Shown one piece after another: positions 17,633 to 26,176 of a stretch of 64,000 nucleotides of DNA. Each line of letters opens with the position of its first letter. The stretch's first letter is position 1. The stretch covers positions 1-64,000 of the forward strand of contig JBHIYN010000006.1 of assembly GCA_041984235.1 (NCBI GenBank). Reading direction: 5' to 3'. The position numbers and the translations under genes were made by a program. Source of the stretch: JBHIYN01 sp041984235 (GTDB lineage Bacteria > Pseudomonadota > Gammaproteobacteria > Ga0077536). The notes under the pieces were generated by a model. That model was not told where the DNA came from. It saw only the letters and a list, made by a program, of their open reading frames with translations, and made no database searches.

Positions 17633-20256
17633 GCGGCCGCATCGAGCAACGTACCGGCGCCGTGGTCGCGGCCGTCGCGCGCTTCAGCCAGCGCCACTGC
17701 TGGCTGGTGCTTACGAGCGCTGTGCTACTGGCCGTCGCCGGCGGCAGCTACACCGCGCGCCACGTCGGCATCAACACCGACACCACCGACATGCTCGCCG
17801 AGCATCTGCCCTGGCGCGTGGCCTACAGCGAGTTCAAGGCGGCGTTCCCCTACTTCTCGGACAACATTGTCGTCGTCGTCGACGGCGCGACCCCGGATCT
17901 GGCGCTCGACAGTGCCGCCGAGCTGTCCGCCCACCTGGCGCGCGATCCCGCGCACTTCGGTGAGATCTTCAACCCGGGCGCCGAGCCGTTCTTCCGCCGG
18001 CAGCAGTTTCTGTATCTCGACGAGGAGACCCTGGCCGCGCTCATCGAACGCATCAGCGCGGCGCAGGCGCTGCTCGGTCGCCTCGCTGCGGACCCCGGCC
18101 TCACCGGCCTGGTAACCCTGCTGCAGGACCTGGCGACGCATGGCGCCGACGATTTGCCGGCTTCGGCGACGCCGTTCATCGACGGCCTGGATGCCGCCAT
18201 CGACGGCTTCCTGGACGGCGACCCGATCCCGATGTCGTGGCAGAAGCTGTTCAGCGGCGACGACGGCAAGGCCAGCAGCCGCGTCCTGTTCACGGTCGTG
18301 CCCGAGCTCGACTATGGCAGCGTGCTGCCGGCCGAGCATGCCATAGACGCCATCCGCGAGGGCGTGCGCGAGCTCGGACTGGATACGCGCCCCGGTGTGC
18401 GCGTGCGCCTGACCGGCGGCGCCGCGCTCGCCTACGACGAGCTGTCGAGCGTGATCCGTGGCGCCGAGCAGGCCGCCCTGCTGGCACTGGTCATGATCGC
18501 GGCGTGCCTGATTGCGGGCATGCGCTCGCTCAGCCTGGTCGTCGCGACGCTGGTCAACCTCGCCATCGGGCTCGTATTCACTGCCACCTTCGCCACCGCC
18601 GCGGTCGGCACACTGAACATGATCTCGGTCGCCTTCGCTGCGCTCTACGTTGGTCTGGGTGTCGATTTCGCGATCCATCTCGGCATGCGTTACCGCGAAT
18701 TGTGCGGCGAGTCCGAACGCAATGCCGCGCTGGTCGGGGCGGTCCGCCACATCGGCCCCTCGCTGGTGCTGTGCGCCCTGACTACGGCGATCGGCTTTTT
18801 CGCTTTCATTCCGACCGACTACCGCGGTGTCGCCGAGCTCGGCCTGATCTCCGGCGCCGGGATGTTCGTCAGCCTCGCGATGAGCTTCACCGTGCTGCCG
18901 GCGCTGCTGCAGGCGCTGCCGGCGCCGCGCCCCCGCGCGCGCCCAGCATCCGCAAGCCTGGTGGCGCGGCCGCGGCGTACGACGGCCATCATCGGGCTCG
19001 CCGCAGTGACCGCGGTTTTGGCGTGTTTCACGCTGCCCTACGCGCGTTTCGATCTCAACCCGATCCACCTCAACGACCCGCAAGCGGAGTCGGTCACCAC
19101 CTTCGAGGACCTGGCCAGCGACGCCGAGGACCCGCTCTACGCCATCGACCTCGTGCTCGCCGATCGCGACGCGCTGGCCGCGGTCGCCGCGCGCCTCACG
19201 GCACTCGACAGCGTGGCCGGCGTGAGCAGCGTCGCGGATCTCGTTCCCGACGACCAGGACGCCGCGCTGGCGCAGGTCGAGGACCTGCGCTGGAGCCTGG
19301 TCACGGGACTGGAGCTGGGCACGGTCAGCCCGATCGACGCTACCGGGCTGGGCGGCGCGCTGCAGCGGCTGGCGCAGGCGCTTGCCACCATCGACGGCAA
19401 TGCCGACGGCAGCGGCGCCGCCCTGCGGGCCCTGGGCCACCGTATCGCCGCCCTCAACGAGCAGCTCGCCGCGCAGCCACCGGAGATGCGCGCCGCGCAG
19501 CTCGAAGAGTTGCAGGACAAGCTGATGCGCCACTTCCCGTCCCAGGTCGAACGCCTGCGCGACGCGCTGGAGGCAGAGCCTTTCGGCGTCGAGGACCTGC
19601 CGGCCGCGCTGCGCGCACGCTGGGTCAGCGACGACGGCCATCTGCGCCTACAGATCAGGCCCGCCACCGACCTCGACGACAACGGCCGCATGGCCGCATT
19701 TGTACGCGACGTTCGCAGCGTCGTCGGCGAGCGTGCCACCGGCACGCCGGTCATCAACATCGAGGCCAGTCGCGCGGTCACGACCGCCTTCTACCAGGCC
19801 TTCGCCAGCGCCGCGGCCGTCATCGCGGCACTGCTGTGGGTGATCTTCCGGCGCCTCCTCGAAGTCCTCATCGTACTCGTCCCGCTGGTGCTCGCCGGTC
19901 TGCTGACCACCGCGCTGGCCGTGGTTCTCGACATGCCGTTCAATTTCGCCAATATCATTGCCCTGCCGCTGCTGATGGGTATCGGCGTCGACAGCGCGCT
20001 GCACATCCGGCACCGTTACAAGTCGGCCGAACGCGGCGCGCTGCCACTGCTCGGCACCAGCACCGCCCGCGCGGTGCTGTTCAGCGCTTTGACCACCGCC
20101 GCCAGTTTCGGCAACCTTGCGGTCTCGCCGCACGCCGGCACCGCGAGCATGGGCATGATGCTGAGTATCGGTCTCGCCATGACACTGCTTTGCTCGCTGG
20201 TGGTTCTGCCCGCGCTGCTGCATCGTTACGTGACTCCCGACGCCGCGCCGATATGA
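17629..20256 (+). CDS. hpnN: HpnN hopanoid transporter, RND/MMPL superfamily
   Basis: 875 residues, two halves with the usual RND plan. TM1 is at about residues 25-42, then a large periplasmic loop, then a TM2-6 bundle (~277-430). A second TM7 (~450) is followed by another large loop and a final bundle (~715-870). Sterol-sensing-like helices such as GLGVDFAIHLGMRYRE and GIGVDSALHIRHRYKSAE carry the family acidic/His residues. HpnN moves hopanoids from the inner to the outer membrane in Rhodopseudomonas and Burkholderia. It overlaps hpnG upstream and a CDP-alcohol phosphatidyltransferase downstream, each by 4 nt, implying tight translational coupling. Confidence 0.92.
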   Translation: MSGRIEQRTGAVVAAVARFSQRHCWLVLTSAVLLAVAGGSYTARHVGINTDTTDMLAEHLPWRVAYSEFKAAFPYFSDNIVVVVDGATPDLALDSAAELSAHLARDPAHFGEIFNPGAEPFFRRQQFLYLDEETLAALIERISAAQALLGRLAADPGLTGLVTLLQDLATHGADDLPASATPFIDGLDAAIDGFLDGDPIPMSWQKLFSGDDGKASSRVLFTVVPELDYGSVLPAEHAIDAIREGVRELGLDTRPGVRVRLTGGAALAYDELSSVIRGAEQAALLALVMIAACLIAGMRSLSLVVATLVNLAIGLVFTATFATAAVGTLNMISVAFAALYVGLGVDFAIHLGMRYRELCGESERNAALVGAVRHIGPSLVLCALTTAIGFFAFIPTDYRGVAELGLISGAGMFVSLAMSFTVLPALLQALPAPRPRARPASASLVARPRRTTAIIGLAAVTAVLACFTLPYARFDLNPIHLNDPQAESVTTFEDLASDAEDPLYAIDLVLADRDALAAVAARLTALDSVAGVSSVADLVPDDQDAALAQVEDLRWSLVTGLELGTVSPIDATGLGGALQRLAQALATIDGNADGSGAALRALGHRIAALNEQLAAQPPEMRAAQLEELQDKLMRHFPSQVERLRDALEAEPFGVEDLPAALRARWVSDDGHLRLQIRPATDLDDNGRMAAFVRDVRSVVGERATGTPVINIEASRAVTTAFYQAFASAAAVIAALLWVIFRRLLEVLIVLVPLVLAGLLTTALAVVLDMPFNFANIIALPLLMGIGVDSALHIRHRYKSAERGALPLLGTSTARAVLFSALTTAASFGNLAVSPHAGTASMGMMLSIGLAMTLLCSLVVLPALLHRYVTPDAAPI

Positions 20257-20849
20257 CCGCCAACAAGCCCTGGGATGCCCGCGCCGCGGCCTGGCTGATC
20301 CGGCCGTTCATCGATTCGCCGCACGTGCAGCCGAACCACTTTACCGCGCTGCGCCTGGTGGTCGGGCTGGCCGGTGCGGCGTGCTTCGCCGAAGGCAGCC
20401 GGCCGAACCTCGCCGCGCTGCTCATCGTGCTGTCCAACTTTCTCGATCACACCGACGGTGAGCTCGCCCGGCTCGGCAACAAGTCCAGCCGCTTCGGCCA
20501 CTACTTCGACCTCGCCTCCGATGCGGTGGTCACGGTCGGCCTGTTCGCCGGGATCGGCGCCGGCCTCGCCGGCGGCGCGCTGGGCACGAGCGCGTATGCC
20601 ATGGGCGCGCTGTCCGGATGCGCGGTCGCGCTCATCTTTCACCTGCGCAACCGGATCGAGAACCGGCACGGCAAGAGCGCCACGCAACAGCCGCGCTGGG
20701 CCGGCTTCGAAGCCGAGGACATCCTCTACCTGCTGCCGCTGGTGACGCTGTGCGACGTGCTCGACGGCTTCCTGATCGCGGCCGCCATCGGCGCGCCGCT
20801 GGCAGCGCTGGTGGTCGGCGTGCAGTACGCGAGGGTGATGCGCGCGTGA
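20253..20849 (+). CDS. CDP-alcohol phosphatidyltransferase (candidate CMP-phosphonate transferase)
   Basis: 198 residues, an integral membrane enzyme with several helices. The whole catalytic signature D-x2-DG-x2-AR-x8-G-x3-D-x3-D is present (DHTDGELARLGNKSSRFGHY, then FDLASD) at about residues 65-90, so it should be active. The family swaps CMP from a CDP/CMP-activated head group or lipid with an alcohol. Context: ATGA overlap with hpnN and GTGA overlap with hpnA, and a 2-aminoethylphosphonate activation pathway 3-8 kb downstream. Inference: it transfers CMP-activated aminoethylphosphonate to diacylglycerol, or possibly to a hopanoid polyol. A conventional substrate (inositol, glycerol phosphate, ethanolamine) remains possible. 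Confidence 0.85.
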   Translation: MTANKPWDARAAAWLIRPFIDSPHVQPNHFTALRLVVGLAGAACFAEGSRPNLAALLIVLSNFLDHTDGELARLGNKSSRFGHYFDLASDAVVTVGLFAGIGAGLAGGALGTSAYAMGALSGCAVALIFHLRNRIENRHGKSATQQPRWAGFEAEDILYLLPLVTLCDVLDGFLIAAAIGAPLAALVVGVQYARVMRA

Positions 20850-21841
20850 CCCTGCTGGTCACCGGCGCCAGCGGTTTCCTCGGCAGCGCGGTCGCCCGAG
20901 CCCTGCTCGCCGAGGGCGAGTCGGTACGCGTTCTCACGCGGGCCACCAGCGACCCGGCCAACCTGCGCGACCTGGACGCCGAGGTCGTGCACGGCGACCT
21001 GCGCGATGCCGCCAGCCTGGAGCGCGCCTGCCGTGGCTGCCACGGGCTCTACCACGTCGCCGCCGACTACCGCCTGTGGGTACGCGACCCGGACGAGCTC
21101 TACCAGAGCAATGTCGAGGGCACGCGCAACATCATGCAAGCCGCGCTCGCCGCAGGCATCGAGCGTATCGTCTACACCAGCAGCGTCGCGACCCTCGGTA
21201 TCCGTGCCGACGGCCGTCCCGGCGACGAGGACACGCCGGTCGCGCTGCGTGACATGATCGGGCATTACAAGCGCTCCAAGTTCCTCGCCGAGCGCGTGGT
21301 CGACGAGCTGGTCGGCAGTGCCGGACTGCCGGCAGTGATCGTCAATCCGTCGACGCCGATCGGACCGCGCGACGTCAAGCCCACGCCCACCGGTCGCATC
21401 GTGCGCGACGCCGCGCGCGGACGCATCCCGGCCTACGTCGACACCGGGCTCAACGTCGCCCACGTCGACGACGTCGCGCGCGGCCACCTGCTCGCTTTCC
21501 GGGCAGGCAACATCGGCCGGCGCTACATCCTCGGCGGGGAGAACCTCGCGCTGCGCGAGATCCTGGCCACGGTCGCGGCCTGGCGCGGCCGCCCGCCGCC
21601 ACGCCTGCGCCTGCCGCGGCGCGCGGTCTACCCGGTGGCCTGGGTGTCGCAGTGGTGGGCGGCGGTGACCGGCGGTCCCGAGCCGCAGGCCACCGTCGAC
21701 GGCCTGCGCATGGCGGCGAAGAAAATGTACTTCGATTGCGCGCGCGCCGAGCGCGAGCTCGGTTACCGCGCGCGCCCGGCGCGCGAGGCTATCGAGGACG
21801 CGCTGCAGTGGTTCCTGGAGAGCGGCGCCATCAGCCGCTGA
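20846..21841 (+). CDS. hpnA: HpnA, hopanoid-associated sugar epimerase / SDR dehydratase-epimerase
   Basis: 331 residues from GTG 20846, which overlaps the previous stop (GTGA). Extended short-chain dehydrogenase: Rossmann motif TGASGFLGSAVARALL at the N-terminus, the YTSSVATLG strand, and a catalytic YKRSK (Y-x3-K) near residue 145. Later conserved segments are VNPSTPIGPRDVKPTPTGRI and LNVAHVDDVARGHLLA. These match the hopanoid-associated epimerase HpnA, which acts on nucleotide-activated or lipid-linked sugars; its exact substrate is not established. It is the last gene of the coupled hpnG-hpnN-transferase-hpnA set and converges directly (no gap) on the flippase-like gene. Confidence 0.9.
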   Translation: MTLLVTGASGFLGSAVARALLAEGESVRVLTRATSDPANLRDLDAEVVHGDLRDAASLERACRGCHGLYHVAADYRLWVRDPDELYQSNVEGTRNIMQAALAAGIERIVYTSSVATLGIRADGRPGDEDTPVALRDMIGHYKRSKFLAERVVDELVGSAGLPAVIVNPSTPIGPRDVKPTPTGRIVRDAARGRIPAYVDTGLNVAHVDDVARGHLLAFRAGNIGRRYILGGENLALREILATVAAWRGRPPPRLRLPRRAVYPVAWVSQWWAAVTGGPEPQATVDGLRMAAKKMYFDCARAERELGYRARPAREAIEDALQWFLESGAISR

Positions 21842-22858
21842 TCAGCGCGGTGGTGAACCGGCGCCGTGCTCCGCGACCCGCGCCGGGCTGACCGCGTACA
21901 AGGAGGCCAGCGCCAGGCTGGCGCCGATCCAGACGAGATCGCGGCCGCGCCGCACCAGTGCGGTGGCGACCCCGGCCGAGGCCACGCCGGTGAGTGCGCC
22001 GACGCCGATCAGGAACGCCCCTTCCTGGGTACCCAGCCCGGCCGGGATGAAGAACGTCACCGTGCGCACGAGCTGCACCATGCATTCGACCATCCACACC
22101 TCGGCGAAGCTGAGCGGAAAGCCGATGAAGTCGAGAATGAACCAGACCTCGACCACGCCCAGTACCCAGTTGGCCATGGCGAACAGGAACGACCCCGCCA
22201 GGCGCGCGCCGTGACGGCTGTAGAAGCGCTCGAACTGGCTGTCGATGTCCTCGGCCGCGGCGATGCCGCCGGCCAGCCGCCGCCCGAAACGCGTGTCACC
22301 GATGCGGCGTGCGACGCGAGTCGACAGCCGCAGACGCTGCATCAGGAAGAACACCACCGCCGAGAGCACGATGAAGGCCAGCCCGCCCAGCGCGACGGCC
22401 TTGTGCGCGGCGCTGAACTCGGCGTGCTGCAGCAGCATGACCACGCCGATGGCGACGAACACCACCAGCGAGAACATGCTGGTGGTCTTGGCGATGACCA
22501 GCGAGGCGCCCGCGTCGCGCAGCGGCACGCCCCAGTTGGCCTTGAGCAGCCAGGCCTTGATCGGTTCGCCGCCGAGCGAGGCGGTTGGCGTGATGTTGTT
22601 GTAGGCCTCGCCGATCATGCGCACCACGAACATGCGCCCGATCCAGCGCGGCGTCAGCGGAACTGCCGGCAGCGCGATCTGCCAGCTCACGGCATCGGCG
22701 CCGAAGTAGAGCGCGTAGACCAGCAGCACCACGCACATGCCGGCGAGGCCGACCGCGGAGACCTGCAGCCAGAGCTCGGCCAGGTCGGTGCGCAGCAGCA
22801 CCACGCCCAGCAGGACCACGCCGACGAGCAGGAATATCAGCTTCGCGTATCTGAGCAT
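21842..22858 (-). CDS. Flippase-like membrane protein (LPG-synthase TM family, HpnL-like)
   Basis: 338 residues with about eight transmembrane helices and no soluble catalytic domain. It shows the lysylphosphatidylglycerol-synthase-TM/UPF0104 hallmarks: RMIGEAYNNITPTASLGGEP in the first third and FFIPAGLGTQEGAFLIGVG near the C-terminus. Members flip lipids, and the hopanoid-locus version is named HpnL. Its function there is unproven. It is transcribed against its neighbours: the stop abuts that of hpnA, and the start faces the oxygenase gene across ~166 bp. Inference: a flippase for the phosphonolipid or hopanoid product. Confidence 0.8.
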   Translation of the reverse strand: MLRYAKLIFLLVGVVLLGVVLLRTDLAELWLQVSAVGLAGMCVVLLVYALYFGADAVSWQIALPAVPLTPRWIGRMFVVRMIGEAYNNITPTASLGGEPIKAWLLKANWGVPLRDAGASLVIAKTTSMFSLVVFVAIGVVMLLQHAEFSAAHKAVALGGLAFIVLSAVVFFLMQRLRLSTRVARRIGDTRFGRRLAGGIAAAEDIDSQFERFYSRHGARLAGSFLFAMANWVLGVVEVWFILDFIGFPLSFAEVWMVECMVQLVRTVTFFIPAGLGTQEGAFLIGVGALTGVASAGVATALVRRGRDLVWIGASLALASLYAVSPARVAEHGAGSPPR

Positions 22859-23024
22859 GTGGAGCGGGCGCCGGCCGCGTGCGGGCGCGGTGATGCAAAA
22901 GGGGGGCGACTATCGCATACCGCTGCGCGGCGCGGCAATTTGCCGCCGGGGCACGCTTGCGGGTCGCGGGCCCGCCGAGTAACCTTGCGGCGCCTCCGCG
23001 CCGTTCCCGCTGCCAGCCGTGCCG

Positions 23025-23771
23025 ATGTCCGCCACCTCCGCCGAATTTGCCGCCGATTCCGCCCTCGCCCGCCGCCTGGCCGGGCTCGACGTGGACGCTC
23101 TGCGCCGTGAGTTCGAGGCCCAGGGCGAGTTCATCGCGGTGCCGGATTTCCTGCCTGCGGCGACGCTGCAGCCGCTGCTCGCCGCACTGCCGGCGCTGGA
23201 GCCGCGTGTCCATCGCAATTTCATTCCCGGTCACAAGAAGGGCGGCAGCATCTCGCGCTTCGACCTGGACCAGTGCGCGCCGGATTTTCCGGCACTCTAC
23301 GAAGCACCCGAGCTGCTCGACCTGCTGAGCCGGATCTGCGGGCGCGAGCTGCAGCGCTGTCCGCCCGACGACCCGCACACCTACGCCCTCTACTACTACA
23401 CCGAGGCCGGCGATCACATCGGCTATCACTACGACACCTCGTACTACAAGGGCGCGCGCTACACGGTGCTGATCGGGCTGGTCGACGAGTCGAGCTGCCG
23501 GCTCGAGTACGAGCTGTTTCACGACGACCCGGAGCACGAGAGCGTGGCCGGCAGCGTCGCACTCACACCGGGCATGCTGGTGCTGTTCAATGGCGACCGG
23601 CTGTGGCATCGGGTGTCGCCGTCGGCGGCGGGTGACCGTCGCGTCGCGCTGACCCTGGAGTACGTGACCAGCCACGAGATGCACCCGGTGCGCCGCTTCG
23701 TCTCGAACATGAAGGACGCCATCGCCTATTTCGGCTTTCGCCAGGTGTTCGCCCGCACGCCGCGCCGGTGA
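23025..23771 (+). CDS. 2-oxoglutarate/Fe(II)-dependent oxygenase
   Basis: About 248 residues from ATG 23025; GTG 23019 is an alternative. The Fe(II) facial triad is visible: H-x-D in IGYHYDTSYY near residue 135 and a distal His in GDRLWHRVSP near 199. The 2OG-binding Arg lies in DRRVALTLEY about 10 residues later. There is no signal peptide. It is the first gene of a plus-strand run with the nucleotidyltransferase and phosphonate genes (7-bp gap). Known: unrelated 2OG oxygenases such as PhnY hydroxylate 2-aminoethylphosphonate. Inferred: this enzyme hydroxylates an aminophosphonate or its lipid. A hopanoid or acyl-chain hydroxylase is the main alternative. Confidence 0.75.
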   Translation: MSATSAEFAADSALARRLAGLDVDALRREFEAQGEFIAVPDFLPAATLQPLLAALPALEPRVHRNFIPGHKKGGSISRFDLDQCAPDFPALYEAPELLDLLSRICGRELQRCPPDDPHTYALYYYTEAGDHIGYHYDTSYYKGARYTVLIGLVDESSCRLEYELFHDDPEHESVAGSVALTPGMLVLFNGDRLWHRVSPSAAGDRRVALTLEYVTSHEMHPVRRFVSNMKDAIAYFGFRQVFARTPRR

Positions 23772-23778
23772 CGCCGGC

Positions 23779-24519
23779 GTGAGAGCGATCATCCTCGCGG
23801 CCGGCGTCGGCAAGCGGCTCGGTAGCGCCCATACCGGCCCCAAGTGCCTGCTCGAGTTCGGCGGGCGCTCCCTGCTCGAACGCCATCTCGATGCCCTGTC
23901 CGCGGCCGGCGTGGACGACGTCACCCTGGTGCTGGGTCACGAAGCCGACACCATCCGGCGCGCCCTGCCCGCGGCCGCGGCCGGCCGCGTGCTGTGCCAT
24001 TACAACCCGCTCTACACGCTCGGCTCCATGCTCAGCCTGTGGAGCGCGCGCCAGACCCTGCTCAGCGGTGACGACGTACTGGTGATGGATGCCGACGTGC
24101 TCTACGACCCGGCCATCGTGCAACGCCTGGCGCGCAGCGCGGCGCCGAACTGTTTCCTGCTCGACCGCGACTTCCTGCCCGGCGACGAGCCGGTCAAGAT
24201 CTGCCTGCAGGGCGAGCGCATCGTCGAGTTCCGCAAACAGATCGCGGCCGGTCTTACGTATAATCGCGTCGGCGAGTCGGTCGGCTTCTTCCGCTTCGAC
24301 GCCGGCACGGCGACGCGGCTGGCCCGTATCGTCGACCGCCATGCCGCCCGCGAGGGGCGCGAGCTGCCGCACGAGGAAGCCCTGCGCGAGCTGGCGCTGA
24401 GTGGCGAGGCGGACATCGCGGTCGAGGACGTGACCGGACTCGCCTGGATCGAAATCGACTTTCCCGAAGACATCACCCGCGCCGCCGGGGACATATTGCC
24501 GCGAATCGATGGACGCTGA
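23779..24519 (+). CDS. Sugar-phosphate/phosphonate nucleotidyltransferase (LicC/PntC-like)
   Basis: 246 residues from GTG 23779. Classic nucleotidyltransferase N-terminus IILAAGVGKRLG, with PKCLLEFGGRSLLERHL next and VLVMDADVLYDP carrying the metal-binding Asp. The C-terminal IEIDFPEDITRA segment holds the second acidic pair. Overall layout resembles LicC/phosphocholine cytidylyltransferases and the phosphonate cytidylyltransferase PntC. Likely reaction: CTP plus an amino-alcohol phosphate or phosphonate to the CMP-activated form. It overlaps the next gene by 11 nt (ATG 24509 before stop 24519). A second such domain is fused to PEP mutase next door, so the two may act on different phosphonates or one may be degenerate. 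Confidence 0.8.
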   Translation: MRAIILAAGVGKRLGSAHTGPKCLLEFGGRSLLERHLDALSAAGVDDVTLVLGHEADTIRRALPAAAAGRVLCHYNPLYTLGSMLSLWSARQTLLSGDDVLVMDADVLYDPAIVQRLARSAAPNCFLLDRDFLPGDEPVKICLQGERIVEFRKQIAAGLTYNRVGESVGFFRFDAGTATRLARIVDRHAAREGRELPHEEALRELALSGEADIAVEDVTGLAWIEIDFPEDITRAAGDILPRIDGR

Positions 24520-26167
24520 GCACGACATCCGCACCCTGCCCAAGACCAGGCAGCTACGCCGCCTGCTGAGCTCCGATCGGCTCGAGTTCATCCTCGAGGC
24601 GCACAACGGCATCAGCGCGCGCATTGTCGAGGAAGCCGGGTTCGGCGGCATCTGGGCCAGCGGCCTGGCGCTGTCGGCGCAGTTCGGCGTGCGCGACAAC
24701 AACGAGGCGAGCTGGACCCAGGTCGTGGACATGGTCGAGTTCATGGCCGACGTGACGCGGATTCCGATCCTGCTCGACGGCGATACCGGCTACGGCAACT
24801 TCAACAACATGCGCCGCCTGGTGCGCAAGCTCGAGCAACGCGGCGTGGCCGGCGTGTGCATCGAGGACAAGCTGTTCCCCAAGACCAACAGCTTCATCGA
24901 CGGCGAACGCCAGGCGCTCGCCGACATCGACGAGTTCTGCGGCAAGATCGCCGCCGGCAAGGATTCCCAGTCGGACGACGACTTCTGCGTCGTCGCTCGC
25001 GTCGAGGCCTACATCGCCGGCTGGGACACCGCCGAGGCGCTGCGCCGGGCCGAGGCCTACCGCCGCGCCGGCGCCGACGGCATCCTCATCCACAGCGCCT
25101 GGTCCAGGCCCGATCAGATCCTCGAGTTCGCCGCCGAATGGGCGGCGCGCGCGCCGCTGGTGATCGTGCCGACCAAGTACTACACCACGCCCACCGAGGC
25201 CTTTCGCCAGGCGCAGGTGAGCCTGTGCATCTGGGCCAATCACCTCATTCGCAGCGCGGTCAGCGCGATGCAGGACACCGCGCGGCGCATCCACGCCGAC
25301 GAGAGCCTGATCGAGGTCGAGGACGACATCGCCAGCGTCAAGGAGATCTTCCGCCTGCAGGGCGCCGACGAGCTCGCCGCGGCGGAGCGCCGCTACTTCC
25401 TCGGCAGCCGGCGCGAAGCGGGTGCGATCATCCTCGCCGCCAGCCGCGGCGAGGAGCTCGCCGACCTCACCGACGATCGCCCCAAGGTGATGCTGCCGGT
25501 CAACGGCAAGCCGCTGCTGGCGCGCCTGGTCGAGCGCTGCCGGCGCCAGCACGTCAGCAAGGTCACCGTGGTCGCCGGCTACAAGGCCGAGACCATCGAA
25601 CAGCCGGGCATCGAGCTGGTCGTCAACCCGGATTACGCCTCCACCGGTGAGCTCGCCTCGCTGGCCTGCGCGCGCGATCGTTTCGGCGACGACTTCGTGG
25701 TGATGTACGGGGATCTGCTGTTTCGCGGTTACGTGCTGCGCGTGCTGCTCGAATCCGAGGCCGAGCTCACGGTCGTCGTCGATACCCAGGTGTCGCGCCG
25801 CGAGACCAGCGGCGCACCCGATTACGCCTACTGCTCGGCGCCCGACGATCGCCCGCTGTGGCTGTCGGGGCAGGACGTGACCCTGACGCGGGTGCGCCCG
25901 GCGCTGGAACACGACGGCGTGCTGGCCGACGGACGCTGGATCGGCATGCTGCGCGCGCAGGGCGCGGGCCGCACCTGGCTGGAGCAGGCGCTGGATGCGC
26001 TCGCCGCGCGTGACGACTTCCACACCCTGGCCATGCGCGACCTGATCAACCACCTGGTCGACGCCGGCCACCCGCTGCGCGTGATCTACATCCACGGTCA
26101 CTGGCTCGACGTCAACTCGCTGCGCGACCTCGAGCATGCCGGCGCCTTTGCCGCCGGCGGCCACTGA
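24509..26167 (+). CDS. Phosphoenolpyruvate mutase fused to a nucleotidyltransferase domain
   Basis: 552 residues, two enzymes in one chain. Residues ~10-295 are PEP mutase of the isocitrate-lyase superfamily: PILLDGDTGYGNFNN and the diagnostic EDKLFPKTNSF loop. It converts phosphoenolpyruvate to phosphonopyruvate, making the C-P bond. Residues ~305-552 are a nucleotidyltransferase: AIILAASRGEEL replaces the usual AAGxGxRL loop; then PKVMLPVNGKPLLARLVER, VVMYGDLLFRG with a metal Asp, and a terminal HWLDVNSLRDLEHAG. Such a PntC-like domain should activate the aminophosphonate with CTP. The altered glycine loop may tune or weaken nucleotide binding. It overlaps the upstream gene; the decarboxylase follows after 9 bp. 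Confidence 0.88.
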   Translation: MDAEHDIRTLPKTRQLRRLLSSDRLEFILEAHNGISARIVEEAGFGGIWASGLALSAQFGVRDNNEASWTQVVDMVEFMADVTRIPILLDGDTGYGNFNNMRRLVRKLEQRGVAGVCIEDKLFPKTNSFIDGERQALADIDEFCGKIAAGKDSQSDDDFCVVARVEAYIAGWDTAEALRRAEAYRRAGADGILIHSAWSRPDQILEFAAEWAARAPLVIVPTKYYTTPTEAFRQAQVSLCIWANHLIRSAVSAMQDTARRIHADESLIEVEDDIASVKEIFRLQGADELAAAERRYFLGSRREAGAIILAASRGEELADLTDDRPKVMLPVNGKPLLARLVERCRRQHVSKVTVVAGYKAETIEQPGIELVVNPDYASTGELASLACARDRFGDDFVVMYGDLLFRGYVLRVLLESEAELTVVVDTQVSRRETSGAPDYAYCSAPDDRPLWLSGQDVTLTRVRPALEHDGVLADGRWIGMLRAQGAGRTWLEQALDALAARDDFHTLAMRDLINHLVDAGHPLRVIYIHGHWLDVNSLRDLEHAGAFAAGGH

Positions 26168-26176
26168 GGGCCCGCG

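Noticed and set aside
17725..19641. Minus-strand open frame of ~638 codons inside hpnN
   Set aside because: A GC-driven mirror frame; hpnN on the plus strand has clear RND features and coupled neighbours.
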